The translations under genes and the position numbers were made by a program. DNA of 64,000 bases from Arminella tubonensis (GTDB lineage Bacteria; Pseudomonadota; Alphaproteobacteria; Rhizobiales; Rhizobiaceae). How positions within the stretch are numbered: position 1 is the first letter of the stretch; every line of letters begins with the position of its first letter. The stretch lies in assembly GCF_003240585.1 (NCBI RefSeq), contig NZ_PCDP01000029.1:1-64000 (forward strand), written 5' to 3'. The notes beneath the pieces were generated by a model. It made no database searches. It worked only from the letters and a program-made list of their open reading frames with translations, and was not told the DNA's origin. Positions 34,099 through 42,528 of the stretch are shown one piece after another.

Positions 34099-36630
34099 TT
34101 ATGACAGGTTTTTTAGTAGTCTCTCTGCGGCCATAACATCAGTCGTGTCCAAACCCTCTCCAAATCGCTCCAATACTGGCTTCAGCAATGCCCGTGCCGC
34201 GCGCAACCTGCCGTCGCTGGTCATCAGTGCGGCCAAATCGGTCGCTGTCCGCAGTTCCCATGCATATGCGCCCATGTTGGCACTTTTTTCCAAAGATGAG
34301 ATCAGGCACGCCTCGGCTTCTGCCGAGGATGTTCTCGACAACAACAAGGTTGCCTTCACCCGCAGCAACTCCGGGATATAGCAGAGGTCCCCGTTCCTTT
34401 CGACGAGTTCGATTGTCTTGTTGATCCTGGTCAGGCCTTCCTCATACTCTCCGATCACTGCTAGGCCTTTTGCAAGGGACAGCTCAAGCATCGTCGTGAA
34501 TACCTCATAGGTGGATGCATGAAGTTTCTCGATGCATCGTCGCAGGGTCTCGATCCCCACCTTCACCTCTCCACGACGAATGGCCAGCTCGCCTTCGAAC
34601 CCCCGAGCAACCGACACATACGGAGACAAGTTGTGTAGCCCTGCGCGCGAGACCAACCATTCAATATGTTCCTCGGCACTCTGCACGTCGTCTCGCCACA
34701 GGAAGACGGCAATGCCTCCAAGCAGTGCGATGCAGAGCGTCAGTGAATGCTCCAACTTAGCGGCATCGCCGATCGCCTGTCGCGCTTGGACGTCGGCCTG
34801 CGCCGGGTAGCCTTGTAACCACAGGTTCCGTGCAAGGATTCCGCCAGCGAGATGCTTTCCCTCGAAGCCGACGTAGCTGGCAGGAGTTCGCTGTGGCTGC
34901 GGTTCGCTCCTCGTTGCGGCTTCGAGTTCAACACGGGCGTGGCGAAGATCACCGGTAAAATGCAGCGAATTTCCGAGAAAGAAGTGTGCCAACTCGACGG
35001 TGGCGGCGTCGTCAACAGTGGCGGCGATTGCCGAACAACGCCGGGCATAGTCAAGGGCGGCGTTAAAATCTCCTATGCGAAGGCTAAACATGTGCAAAGG
35101 ACCTAATATGCGCAACTGATCCAACGCGTTCCCCCGTTCCTCGGCGATTTGAAGGGCGCGACTAAGTGCGATCTGCGACGTCTCGCGGCCGCCCTGCAGA
35201 TACATGCGGGAAATTCCCAGACCAGCTTGCAGGTGCATCTCCTCGACGCTTCCTTTTGAGACATCGTCGAGGGCGAAAAGAGCGCGTTCCGACCATCGCT
35301 GGCATTCCGGGAAAAGTGACATCACCTGGAAGACGGGCACAGCGGCAGCCGCAAGCCTGATGCCGAGGTCAATATCGCCACGGGTTCCGAACGCCCATTC
35401 CAGTGCCGCTCGCACGTTATTGATGCTCACGAAGTACGGCAACCGCTCAGGACCCGTGGAAAGCGCCGGCCAATCCGGTCCGAATTGTTCCAGCCAACGC
35501 TGATAATACGTTGCGTGACGCGCATTCAATCCTGCGCGATCCTCGTCCGTCTGACTTTGAAGCGCGTATGCCCGTGTCGTATCCAGCAAGCGGTAGCGCA
35601 TCGTCGCCCCTGCCGGATGTGTTGCAAGCAGGGACTTGGTGACCAGATTGTCGAGTGCGTCGAAGATGGCCGAGGATGCCATGTCCGCTGTGGAAATTAC
35701 CTCCAGTGCCGCGTCGAGGGTGAAGTCGCCGACAAAAACCGCCAGCCGCCGAAGCACGGTGCGCTCCATGTCTGTTAGAAGCCCAAAACTCCAGTCGAGT
35801 GTTGCCTGTAGTGTTCTTTGTCGCGGCGGGGCGTTTCGCGACCCGGCCCATCCCAATGTCAGATGCTGGTCGAGCAGCTTGGCGGTCTGGACGAGCCCGT
35901 AGCTCTCGACGCGGCGGGCGGCGAGTTCCAGGGCAAGTGCCATGCCATCGAGTTTTCGGCAGATGCTCGCGACGACGCGGGCATCCTGGTCGCTGAGATC
36001 AAGGGTTGCGCCGCTCGCCGCAGCCCGTTCGACGAACAGCCGGGTTGCCGGATATGACAGAACCGCTTCTGTCGAAAGCTCCGGATCGTCCGGCGGGCAG
36101 GGGAGGGTGTCGAGCCTGTAGACGCTTTCGGCTTCGATCCTCAACGCCTCGCGGCTGGTTGCCAGGAGAAATACCTGTGGCGCTGCCTCGATGATGGCGG
36201 CGGCGAGATCGGCGATGGCGTCGATCAGATGTTCGCAGGTATCGAGGATCAGCATGATTTGTTTGTCGCGCAGGTATGCAATCAAACTGGGACGTACATC
36301 GTTGGAGCCGACGGACAACCCAAGCATCGACGCGATCCCGGCCGCGACCAGGGCCGGATCGCTCAACATGCCATAATCGGCAAATAGGACAGCACCTTTG
36401 AATGTAGGAGCAAGGTGATGCGCGACTGCCGTGGCGACTGTGGTCTTTCCGACGCCACCGACGCCGACAATGGTGACCATTCGCGAGGCCATGAGCTTTT
36501 CGGTCAGAGCAAGAACGTCCTGTTCTCGGCCGACCATGCGATCCGGTCGGCTCGGCAGGATCGCATAGCGAAAATCGAGATCGGCGGTGCCTTGGCGAAG
36601 CCGGATCGTGAGATTGGCGCGACGAAACAA
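34099..36630 (-). CDS. NB-ARC/AAA-type ATPase regulator, main part (separated from its winged-helix domain by a frameshift)
   Basis: An 843-codon frame. It starts with linker sequence, then DRMVGREQDVLALTEKLMAS and the P-loop VGVGGVGKTTVATAVAHHL, the Walker B-like MLILDTCEHLIDAIADLAA, VFLLATSREALRIEAE and LDGMALALELAARRVESYGL, all of the predicted-ATPase (NB-ARC/STAND) group. The remaining 450 residues are helical repeats (tetratricopeptide-like), expected to sense a ligand. In complete relatives an N-terminal OmpR-type DNA-binding domain precedes this; here it is in the ORF at 36504-36938, one frame away. The TTG at 36630 is only a nominal start. Confidence 0.75.
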   Translation of the reverse strand: MFRRANLTIRLRQGTADLDFRYAILPSRPDRMVGREQDVLALTEKLMASRMVTIVGVGGVGKTTVATAVAHHLAPTFKGAVLFADYGMLSDPALVAAGIASMLGLSVGSNDVRPSLIAYLRDKQIMLILDTCEHLIDAIADLAAAIIEAAPQVFLLATSREALRIEAESVYRLDTLPCPPDDPELSTEAVLSYPATRLFVERAAASGATLDLSDQDARVVASICRKLDGMALALELAARRVESYGLVQTAKLLDQHLTLGWAGSRNAPPRQRTLQATLDWSFGLLTDMERTVLRRLAVFVGDFTLDAALEVISTADMASSAIFDALDNLVTKSLLATHPAGATMRYRLLDTTRAYALQSQTDEDRAGLNARHATYYQRWLEQFGPDWPALSTGPERLPYFVSINNVRAALEWAFGTRGDIDLGIRLAAAAVPVFQVMSLFPECQRWSERALFALDDVSKGSVEEMHLQAGLGISRMYLQGGRETSQIALSRALQIAEERGNALDQLRILGPLHMFSLRIGDFNAALDYARRCSAIAATVDDAATVELAHFFLGNSLHFTGDLRHARVELEAATRSEPQPQRTPASYVGFEGKHLAGGILARNLWLQGYPAQADVQARQAIGDAAKLEHSLTLCIALLGGIAVFLWRDDVQSAEEHIEWLVSRAGLHNLSPYVSVARGFEGELAIRRGEVKVGIETLRRCIEKLHASTYEVFTTMLELSLAKGLAVIGEYEEGLTRINKTIELVERNGDLCYIPELLRVKATLLLSRTSSAEAEACLISSLEKSANMGAYAWELRTATDLAALMTSDGRLRAARALLKPVLERFGEGLDTTDVMAAERLLKNLS

Positions 36631-36938
36631 TAGCCCCGTCCGGCGATGGTGGTGATGTACCGTGCTCCATCGTGACCGTCGCCCAGAGCCTTCCTCAGCC
36701 CCGTCATGTGGAAACGTAGGCTGCCTTCGTCGACGATGACATCGGGCCAGACGCGGGATATCAGGTCTTGCTTACTGACGATGACATTGGGAGCGAGGGT
36801 CAGAGCAACCAGCAGGTCCAGCGCACGCGCCCCGAGGTCGATCGGAACCCCGTCCTTCGCGAGAAGCCGCTGGCCGACGCTCAATTGAAACGGACCGAAG
36901 GATAGCTCCTCCGCCATAACGTTGCTGCCCACGGTCAT
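36504..36938 (-). CDS. Winged-helix (OmpR-type) DNA-binding part of the NB-ARC regulator
   Basis: The first 105 residues form a Trans_reg_C winged helix: LSFGPFQLSVGQRLLAKDGV, LGARALDLLVALTLAPNVIV, SRVWPDVIVDEGSLRFHMTG and YITTIAGRGYCFVAPI. Just after this the frame loses similarity, while the NB-ARC frame overlapping 36504-36630 continues it (ADLDFRYAILPSRPDRMVGR). A shift of one base between about 36560 and 36620 would restore a protein of about 950 residues. The gene lies upstream of, and opposite in logic to, the Ohr/epoxide hydrolase pair, which it might control. Either a true frameshift or a sequencing error. Confidence 0.75.
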   Translation of the reverse strand: MTVGSNVMAEELSFGPFQLSVGQRLLAKDGVPIDLGARALDLLVALTLAPNVIVSKQDLISRVWPDVIVDEGSLRFHMTGLRKALGDGHDGARYITTIAGRGYCFVAPISRSGFAKAPPISIFAMRSCRADRIAWSAENRTFLL

Positions 36939-37026
36939 GGCTCTGCCCCAGCCGTCCCCACTGACTTCTTATACTCCAATGGCCCTGCTGACGCTATTGA
37001 GGAAGGGCGCTGCCGCAGCACCCATC

Positions 37027-37446
37027 TCACACGATCCTGAACGCGACCTCGACGTTGCCGCGTGTAGCCCTCGAAAATGGGCATATCCGCCGCGCTTCGT
37101 CGATCAAGCGAGAGGCGACGGCTCGTTCCAGACCGGGAAGCTGAATGGCGAGCCGAACGCCGAGGATTTGTTGATCGTCGTCTAAGGACAGGTCCACCTC
37201 GGCATGGATTTTGACATTGGCAGGAAGGTTCACTCCTGTTCCTCTGGCCACCTTCGCCACGGAACTTGCGAAGCTCGCCGACCAGGCGGCAGCGATCAGC
37301 TGTTCGGGATTGGTGCCAATGCGGGCCGAACCGGGTTCTGAAAGCCTGAGGTCGAGCACACCGTCGGTGCTGCGAGCGATACCGTTCTGACGCCCGCCAG
37401 TCGTTTCAGTGATTGCCGTGTAGATCAGATGCATGGTGTTGTTCAT
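37027..37446 (-). CDS. Ohr/OsmC-family protein with peroxidatic Cys replaced by Ser
   Basis: A 139-residue Ohr-like protein: LDLRLSEPGSARIGTNPEQL, AAAWSASFASSVAKVARG, LPANVKIHAEVDLSL and the second-cysteine motif ARRICPFSRATRGNVEV. In Ohr proteins the first motif reads SACF with the peroxidatic Cys; here position 58 is Ser while Cys122 is kept. Ohr enzymes reduce organic hydroperoxides with lipoyl proteins as electron donor, so this copy should be impaired or altered. The start at 37446 has AAGGG 8 bases upstream. It follows the epoxide hydrolase gene by 50 bases on the same strand. Confidence 0.82.
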   Translation of the reverse strand: MNNTMHLIYTAITETTGGRQNGIARSTDGVLDLRLSEPGSARIGTNPEQLIAAAWSASFASSVAKVARGTGVNLPANVKIHAEVDLSLDDDQQILGVRLAIQLPGLERAVASRLIDEARRICPFSRATRGNVEVAFRIV

Positions 37447-37496
37447 GGACATATCCCTTGAGGGGCGAGCACCGAGCGGGCGCTCGCCTGATAAGA

Positions 37497-38804
37497 TCAG
37501 CCGGATTTGCGCAGGCTGCGAAAGCCGATACGGACCTCGTCTGTGAAGAGCATCGGCTGCTCCCACGCCGCGAAGTGCCCGCCCTTGGGAAGCTTGTTGT
37601 AATGGACGAGGTTTGGATAAGCCTTCTCGGCCCAGGCACGCGGCGTCTGGTAGAGTTCATCCGGGAACACGCTGACCGCGACCGGCACCTTGACGCCCTT
37701 CGGAGCGAAGAATGCGAGCTTGTTCTCCCAGTAAAGCCGCGCGGCTGAGACACCGGTATTTGTCAGCCAGAACAGCGTCACGTTGTCGAGGACATCGTCT
37801 GGGCTCAGACCCTCATCCTGGCCGTCGAACGATCTTGCGATCATCTCCAGGCTCGCCCGGTCATGGTCGAGCATGTAGGTTGCAAGGGCGATGGGTGAGT
37901 CCGACAAGCCGGTGAGAGTTTGGGGGCGCGTCCCCATCAGGAATGCGTAGTAGACGTTTTTGTAGAAGAACACGAGCTGGTCGTACGAGGCCTTTTCTTC
38001 ATCTGAAAGACCCGCTGGCGCAGGCGCTCCGACAAAGGACGCGTTGTTGATGTCGTTCGGGATGGCACCTGGCATGTTGGTATGGATGCCGAGCAATTCA
38101 GGCGGGGCCTGCACACCGATCATATCGGTCACGACTGCGCCCCAATCGCCGCCTTGCGCGACAAATTGCTTGTAGCCCAGCCGTCGCATCAGAGTGATCC
38201 AGGCCGTCGCTATCCGTTCTGGCCCCCAGCCGGTCGCGTCGGGCTTTCCGGAAAAGCCATATCCCGGCATCGAGGGAATGACGATATGGAATGCATCCGA
38301 TGCGCTGCCCCCGTGCGCTGTTGGATCGGTGAGTGGCCCAATGATCTTCAACTGCTCGATGATCGAGCCCGGCCATCCGTGCGTTACGATCAGGGGAAGC
38401 GCATTGTCGTGCTTGGAGCGGACATGGATGAAATGGATGTCCAGGCCATCGATCTCGGTGATGAAGTTTGGCACGGCGTTGATCCGGGCTTCGGCCTTGC
38501 GCCAGTCGTATTTGTTCTGCCAGTGATCGAGCACCTGCTCGATGGTTTTGAGCGGAACGCCTTGGGAGAAATCGCTGACGGTTTCCTTTTCGGGGAGGCG
38601 GGTGTGAGCGAGGCGATCGCGAAGGTCGGCAAGATCTGCCTCGGGCACGTTGACCTGGAACGGGCGTATAGCGTCGGATTGCGTTGCGGCGTTTGAACGT
38701 GCAGGAATGAAGCTCGCGATGCCCAGGGCGGCGATGCCGGACGCTGCAGCAGCCAGAAGGCGACGGCGGTGCTCATCGATAACGTCAGTCTTGATAGCGG
38801 TCAT
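37497..38804 (-). CDS. Exported epoxide hydrolase (EHN type), second copy, Tat-like signal
   Basis: A 435-residue paralogue of the 2750-4090 protein. The signal has HRRRLLAAAASGIAALGIAS and the mature protein starts near SNAATQSDAIRPF. The EHN domain (VNVPEADLADLRDRLAHTRL) is followed by HGWPGS, the nucleophile loop GGDWGAVV and GGHFAAWEQP with the catalytic His. It should hydrolyse epoxides in the periplasm. The start at 38804 has GAGGAG 7 bases before the ATG. It is followed by the Cys-lacking Ohr gene, while an intact Ohr gene lies divergently at 39119; the set suggests a role in handling oxidised lipids or organic peroxides. Confidence 0.85.
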   Translation of the reverse strand: MTAIKTDVIDEHRRRLLAAAASGIAALGIASFIPARSNAATQSDAIRPFQVNVPEADLADLRDRLAHTRLPEKETVSDFSQGVPLKTIEQVLDHWQNKYDWRKAEARINAVPNFITEIDGLDIHFIHVRSKHDNALPLIVTHGWPGSIIEQLKIIGPLTDPTAHGGSASDAFHIVIPSMPGYGFSGKPDATGWGPERIATAWITLMRRLGYKQFVAQGGDWGAVVTDMIGVQAPPELLGIHTNMPGAIPNDINNASFVGAPAPAGLSDEEKASYDQLVFFYKNVYYAFLMGTRPQTLTGLSDSPIALATYMLDHDRASLEMIARSFDGQDEGLSPDDVLDNVTLFWLTNTGVSAARLYWENKLAFFAPKGVKVPVAVSVFPDELYQTPRAWAEKAYPNLVHYNKLPKGGHFAAWEQPMLFTDEVRIGFRSLRKSG

Positions 38805-39118
38805 GATCGTTCTCCTCGGAAACAGTTGATCGTCTGCACGACTGTGCTGCTTCAAGGGCTACGCCCACGACGTCGACTGCGCACGTTAGGCGTTGTTAGA
38901 TGTTGATAATCGCTCGACGCTCGCCGGTATCGGCTTTGACGACCCCTGGGACAGGGCGTCTGGCGTCTTCTTCCCATTTTGATCGCTGGCGGCGTGGACC
39001 CCAGCTAATGACGACTAACAACGCATAACGTGCGGTTTGCGCCGTGGCGAAGTAGCTTTTGGTCAGCACAACGGTGCAGACAATCAATCATCAACAGCCA
39101 ACGAAAAGGAATTTCGTC
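38805..39118. other. Divergent promoter region
   Basis: Between the epoxide hydrolase gene and the intact Ohr gene. No OhrR-type palindrome that I could confirm by eye, and no GGAAC-N17-GTT element. The right half (from 39060) is relatively AT-rich and likely holds the ohr promoter. Confidence 0.4.
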
Positions 39119-39514
39119 ATGACCTCCAAGGTTCTCTTTACTGGCAAGACACACAACACCAATGGCCGCGATGGCGGAGCCCGCAGCAGCGATGGTTTCC
39201 TGGACATCAAGATGAAGCAGCCGCACCCGGCCGCCGAAAACCTGTTCGGAGCCGCCTGGTCCGCCTGCTACATGGGAGCCATCGAGGTCGCCGCCTCCCG
39301 CAGGCAGATCAAGCTGCCGGCCGGGATATCGGTCGACGCTCAAATCGATCTGAGCAATGACGATGGCAACTTCTTCCTGAGCGCCTATCTCAATGTTAGC
39401 GTCCCCGGCATCGATCCAGTGATAGCTCGCGAGCTGATCGATACTGCCCACAGCATCTGCCCATATTCGAAGGCAACGCACGGCAATATCGAGGTAACGA
39501 CCAATCTCGTCTGA
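39119..39514 (+). CDS. Organic hydroperoxide resistance protein (Ohr/OsmC family)
   Basis: A 131-residue protein with both active-site cysteines: Cys50 in GAAWSACYMGAIEVAAS and Cys114 in AHSICPYSKATHGNIEV. N-terminal SKVLFTGKTHNTNGRDGGAR is typical of Ohr-like sequences. It reduces organic hydroperoxides in the cytoplasm using reduced lipoyl groups. The start at 39119 has AAAAGGA upstream. It is divergent from the epoxide hydrolase/Ohr-like pair and is presumably the functional partner of that group. Confidence 0.88.
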   Translation: MTSKVLFTGKTHNTNGRDGGARSSDGFLDIKMKQPHPAAENLFGAAWSACYMGAIEVAASRRQIKLPAGISVDAQIDLSNDDGNFFLSAYLNVSVPGIDPVIARELIDTAHSICPYSKATHGNIEVTTNLV

Positions 39515-39621
39515 GCGCGACCTTTCGGGTCTGTCCGCAGCAAGCGGCCAGACCCGGCAATCATCGAGATATAGAGCCATCTGTAATCGACAATGGCGTG
39601 CAAACGTCTGGAGGCAATCCA

Positions 39622-40656
39622 ATGTTGAAGTTCGACACGCAACGTGACGCCTATCATGACTTTGCCGACCTGCTTGACACCACCATCTACCAACCCTTGC
39701 CTGACGAGTGGCTTGTCGGAATTACGGATGTCGTCGGCTCTACCTCGGCGGTAGCTGCGGGGCGCTACAAGGATGTCAATTACGCGGGCGCCTCGGCAAT
39801 CGCGGCACTGGGGAACGCGTGGAACAGTTTCGATTTCCCATTTGTTTTTCGCGGTGACGGTGCAGCGTTCGCCCTTCATCCCGACAGACTGGAAACAGCG
39901 ACGGCAGCGCTCCGCCAGACTGTCGGCTACGTCCGCGACGCACTCCAATTTGACCTGCGAGCCGGTTTAGTCTCGGTGAAAGAAATCCGTTCAGGCGGCA
40001 ACGATGTCAGGACTGCCCGATATTCCGCGTCCGAGACCGCCACCTATTCGATGTTTGCCGGCGGTGGGCTGAACTGGGCTGATCAGCAGATAAAAGTCGG
40101 AAAGTATGGAATTGCGGACAATGTCACGGACACCTCCGCGAACCTGAAGGGTCTGACTTGCGAGTGGGCCCCGATCCCCAGCCAGAGGGGCGAGATACTT
40201 TCCCTCCTTGTTGAACCCTGCGATCATTCGAAGTCCGCGATGTTCAAAGTGCTCGCAAAGCAAATCGTGGCGGTTTTTGATGCAGGAGAGGGACACTCCC
40301 ATCCCGTACCGAGCGGCGTTGTTATCACGAAGGATGCCAAAGATTATCTTGGCGGTGCAGCATGGGCCGATGTTGTCGCAAACTCCGACTATCGCAGGTA
40401 CGACGACATTCTGCGTTTGACGTTGGATTGCACGGCCGATCAGATCGGAATGGTCGAGACCCTGCTTGTCCCCGCCAGAGATCGTGGAGATATCAGGTTT
40501 GGGCTACACCGGCAGTCCCACGCGCTCATGACTTGCCTGGTACCTTCAACCGATAAAGGCTCCCATCTTCATTTCCTCGATGGAATGGGTGGCGGGTACA
40601 CAAAGGCGGCGGAAATGCTGGAGGCTCAATGGCCTCAGCAGGCGCTCAGCCGATAG
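39622..40656 (+). CDS. DUF3095-like protein (nucleotide-cyclase-related)
   Basis: A 344-residue cytoplasmic protein. DEWLVGITDVVGSTSAVAAG near residue 30 and FPFVFRGDGAAFALHPDRLE near residue 75 are spaced like the two metal-binding aspartates of class III cyclase-type domains, which is the character of DUF3095. The C-terminal half has CLVPSTDKGSHLHFLDG. Catalytic activity is not established for the family. The start at 39622 has GGAGG 7 bases upstream. It lies 107 bases after the Ohr gene, in the same direction. Confidence 0.65.
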   Translation: MLKFDTQRDAYHDFADLLDTTIYQPLPDEWLVGITDVVGSTSAVAAGRYKDVNYAGASAIAALGNAWNSFDFPFVFRGDGAAFALHPDRLETATAALRQTVGYVRDALQFDLRAGLVSVKEIRSGGNDVRTARYSASETATYSMFAGGGLNWADQQIKVGKYGIADNVTDTSANLKGLTCEWAPIPSQRGEILSLLVEPCDHSKSAMFKVLAKQIVAVFDAGEGHSHPVPSGVVITKDAKDYLGGAAWADVVANSDYRRYDDILRLTLDCTADQIGMVETLLVPARDRGDIRFGLHRQSHALMTCLVPSTDKGSHLHFLDGMGGGYTKAAEMLEAQWPQQALSR

Positions 40657-40956
40657 GCTGACATCACAAATCATGGCCGTGCAGACCATTGCTTGGCGGC
40701 AGCTTCGGCCCCGAAAGCGGCAATTTTGCCACAAGACCCCTCCCGTTGACTGAGGCCCAAAGCCAGGGCCAAAGGTGGCATCCACGGTCGCTCGCGATGG
40801 GAAAACAGAGGAAATTTCGATAAGGCTTTGAAATCATGCGAGAATCCACGTTCTCCAGCAGGTCGTTCCAATGACTTAGCCTCATTTCCCCATAAAATCC
40901 ATGTTGCGGGCCATTGCCACAAGGGGCCAAGCATTGCCAATGGGTTAGACGCAGTC
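40657..40956. other. Gap without a supported gene
   Basis: Open frames on the minus strand (for example 40671-40940) have no start site or family and unusual composition. No repeat or hairpin stands out. Confidence 0.4.
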
Positions 40957-41589
40957 TCACAATGATGTCCACATTTTACGGGTCAGTCCCTGCGACCCGG
41001 ACCGCAACGTGATGGCGCCGTGGAACCGAAACCCGACCAAGCAATTACTTGTTTTATGGTTGAAGATCCCACACCGAAATACAAATGGCGCAAAACCTGG
41101 CCAGCCCGCGAAGACGCTGCCAGCCATGAGACCGATTTCAGTGGTTGGGATGGCGACGTCTGTATCGGCCGTATCAAACGAGAGCCGCACGGGCTGAAGA
41201 AAGACAAATGGCATTGGAGCGGGCAAGGCCTGCGCGCGCGAGAACGGCTTCTGCCGCACGTCGGTTATGCCGACACCGCCCGCCAAGCCGCCGCCCTGGT
41301 GGAACACTACTATGAGCGCTTGATGGCCCACAACGGCGGTAGGCTCTAATTCGAATGATGGGCCTGCTTCGGATGCCGCGACCAGCAGCGCCTGGCTAAC
41401 TTCCTCCGGGGACTTCTCTTCATTGAAGGCGTCTAGAAGGGTCATTTGGGCCTTGTGACGCGCTGGACCATCTTCGCGGGGCCATCGGTCCATCAGGAGC
41501 TTACCGGCGCCCGTGACCGTGTTGACAGTCCGGTATTTGCCGGCAACGAGAATTTGGACGGGGCGGAATGTTCGGCGGTCTCTGTCCAT
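40957..41589 (-). CDS. DUF982 protein with run-on C-terminus antisense to the next gene
   Basis: Residues 1-85 are a DUF982 domain: RRTFRPVQILVAGKYRTVNT, TGAGKLLMDRWPREDGPARH, LLDAFNEEKSPEEVSQALLV and AASEAGPSFELEP. Family members are about 80-110 residues. Here the frame stays open for 125 more codons, antisense to the 41056 gene, so the native stop seems to be lost. The start at 41589 has GAAGG 6 bases upstream and follows an exact EcfG promoter. DUF982 is a rhizobia-rich family of unknown function; this copy is probably a stress gene. Confidence 0.65.
   Translation of the reverse strand: MDRDRRTFRPVQILVAGKYRTVNTVTGAGKLLMDRWPREDGPARHKAQMTLLDAFNEEKSPEEVSQALLVAASEAGPSFELEPTAVVGHQALIVVFHQGGGLAGGVGITDVRQKPFSRAQALPAPMPFVFLQPVRLSFDTADTDVAIPTTEIGLMAGSVFAGWPGFAPFVFRCGIFNHKTSNCLVGFRFHGAITLRSGSQGLTRKMWTSL
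41056..41349 (+). CDS. Conserved hypothetical protein, 97 aa
   Basis: The protein includes DFSGWDGDVCIGRIKREPHG, KKDKWHWSGQGLRARERLLP and ARQAAALVEHYYERLMAHNG, a regular pattern I recall in rhizobial hypothetical proteins. The Trp-rich centre suggests a small beta domain. ATG 41056 is used here; a GTG at 41020 would add 12 residues. No clear ribosome site. It is entirely antisense to the run-on part of the DUF982 frame, and its codon pattern supports this strand as the coding one. Confidence 0.6.
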   Translation: MVEDPTPKYKWRKTWPAREDAASHETDFSGWDGDVCIGRIKREPHGLKKDKWHWSGQGLRARERLLPHVGYADTARQAAALVEHYYERLMAHNGGRL

Positions 41590-41616
41590 CACCATCCTTC
41601 GCTAATGCCGCGGCTC

Positions 41617-41641
41617 AACGGATCACTTCCGGACTCGTTCC
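41617..41641 (-). promoter_or_regulatory. EcfG-type promoter for the DUF982 gene
   Basis: Minus-strand GGAAC (41641-41637), 17-base spacer, GTT (41619-41617); the ATG at 41589 follows 27 bases later. Confidence 0.7.
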
Positions 41642-41788
41642 TCGATCGTCCTCGCGATGGTGGAACCTATTCACTGCTGTACGATTGAGGAGCGGGCCGC
41701 ACCCATCATGTGGGCCCAAGAAAGCCAGGCGTCGCGCTCCGCACAGATGCGGCGCCTGGTCAACGAAGCAGCCAAGCTTGGTTACCGC

Positions 41789-42139
41789 CTATGTCCGCAT
41801 ACCGCGCTTCTTCGGATGGAATTTCATATCGGTACTTTTCGCGCCGATCTCTGGCAGAACCAGTCTCATGTGGCGCGGGAGCGTGGAGGCAATGAACAGC
41901 CCGGCCTCCTCTGCGGCCAAAATGAAGGCATGACGCGCCTCATCACATGGCAGATGCCCGTTTAGTACGCTCGCGCATATGTCTAACGCGGAACGAAACG
42001 CTTCGCCACCTTTGGCAGGCCACCGGTAAAAGAGCATGTTTTGTGCGTCCGTCGTTGACCAGACGACTTGGTACTTGCCAAGCTTGCCGAGTTCCATATA
42101 AACGCCGTCGGTCCACATTTTTTCAGAGACTGAAGTCAT
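41789..42139 (-). CDS. DUF982 protein, 116 aa
   Basis: WTDGVYMELGKLGKYQVVWS, STTDAQNMLFYRWPAKGGEA and CDEARHAFILAAEEAGLFIA show the DUF982 pattern, ending with a basic tail (KFHPKKRGMRT). GGTGAG lies just before the ATG. Upstream, GGAAC is followed 17 bases later by ATT, a near match to an EcfG promoter. It is in the same direction as the DUF982 gene at 40957 but 147 bases from that gene's promoter. Function unknown. Confidence 0.7.
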   Translation of the reverse strand: MTSVSEKMWTDGVYMELGKLGKYQVVWSTTDAQNMLFYRWPAKGGEAFRSALDICASVLNGHLPCDEARHAFILAAEEAGLFIASTLPRHMRLVLPEIGAKSTDMKFHPKKRGMRT

Positions 42140-42457
42140 AACTCACCCCACTGACGCAACTACTGCGAGTCAATGACGGGAGAAGCGATTCGTTCCGGCC
42201 CTCCACCAAAGGAAGTATCTAAAGCCGCGCCCGCCGAGGCTTTTTGGTCTGGAAATTGCTATGAGCTGATCTAGCTTCCAGCTCGAATGTCGGAGAGCGA
42301 AATTATGCAGAAGAGATTTCTCGTCAGCTTACCAGAATGTTGAATGCACAGGACATGCTCCGCCGCGTGTTCCAGGGTATATAGCAAGAAAACCGCCCAC
42401 CTCTTGAGGATGACGGGTGTGTCGACCCGCGCACCAGTGCGGTCGGCTGGCCTATTC
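42140..42457. other. Gap without a supported gene
   Basis: No gene is supported. This AT-richer stretch lies between the DUF982 gene and the tRNA-like remnant. Confidence 0.4.
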
Positions 42458-42528
42458 TGGTGGTCCGCCCTTGATTCGAACAGGGAACATCCACCGTAGA
42501 AGACCGACGCTCTGTCCAGTTGAGCAAG
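42458..42528 (-). pseudogene. tRNA-Arg(TCT)-like 3' fragment, possible attachment-site remnant
   Basis: On the minus strand the sequence GCTCAACTGGACAGAGCGTC matches a tRNA D-arm. An anticodon loop with CTTCTAC (anticodon TCT) follows, then a T-arm with TTCGAATC and an end GGCGGACCACCA including CCA. The 5' acceptor strand (expected GTCCGC) is missing, and the anticodon and T stems contain mismatches. A tRNA lacking its 5' part is what an integrated element leaves when it uses a tRNA 3' end as att site. No integrase is in the window. Confidence 0.55.
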
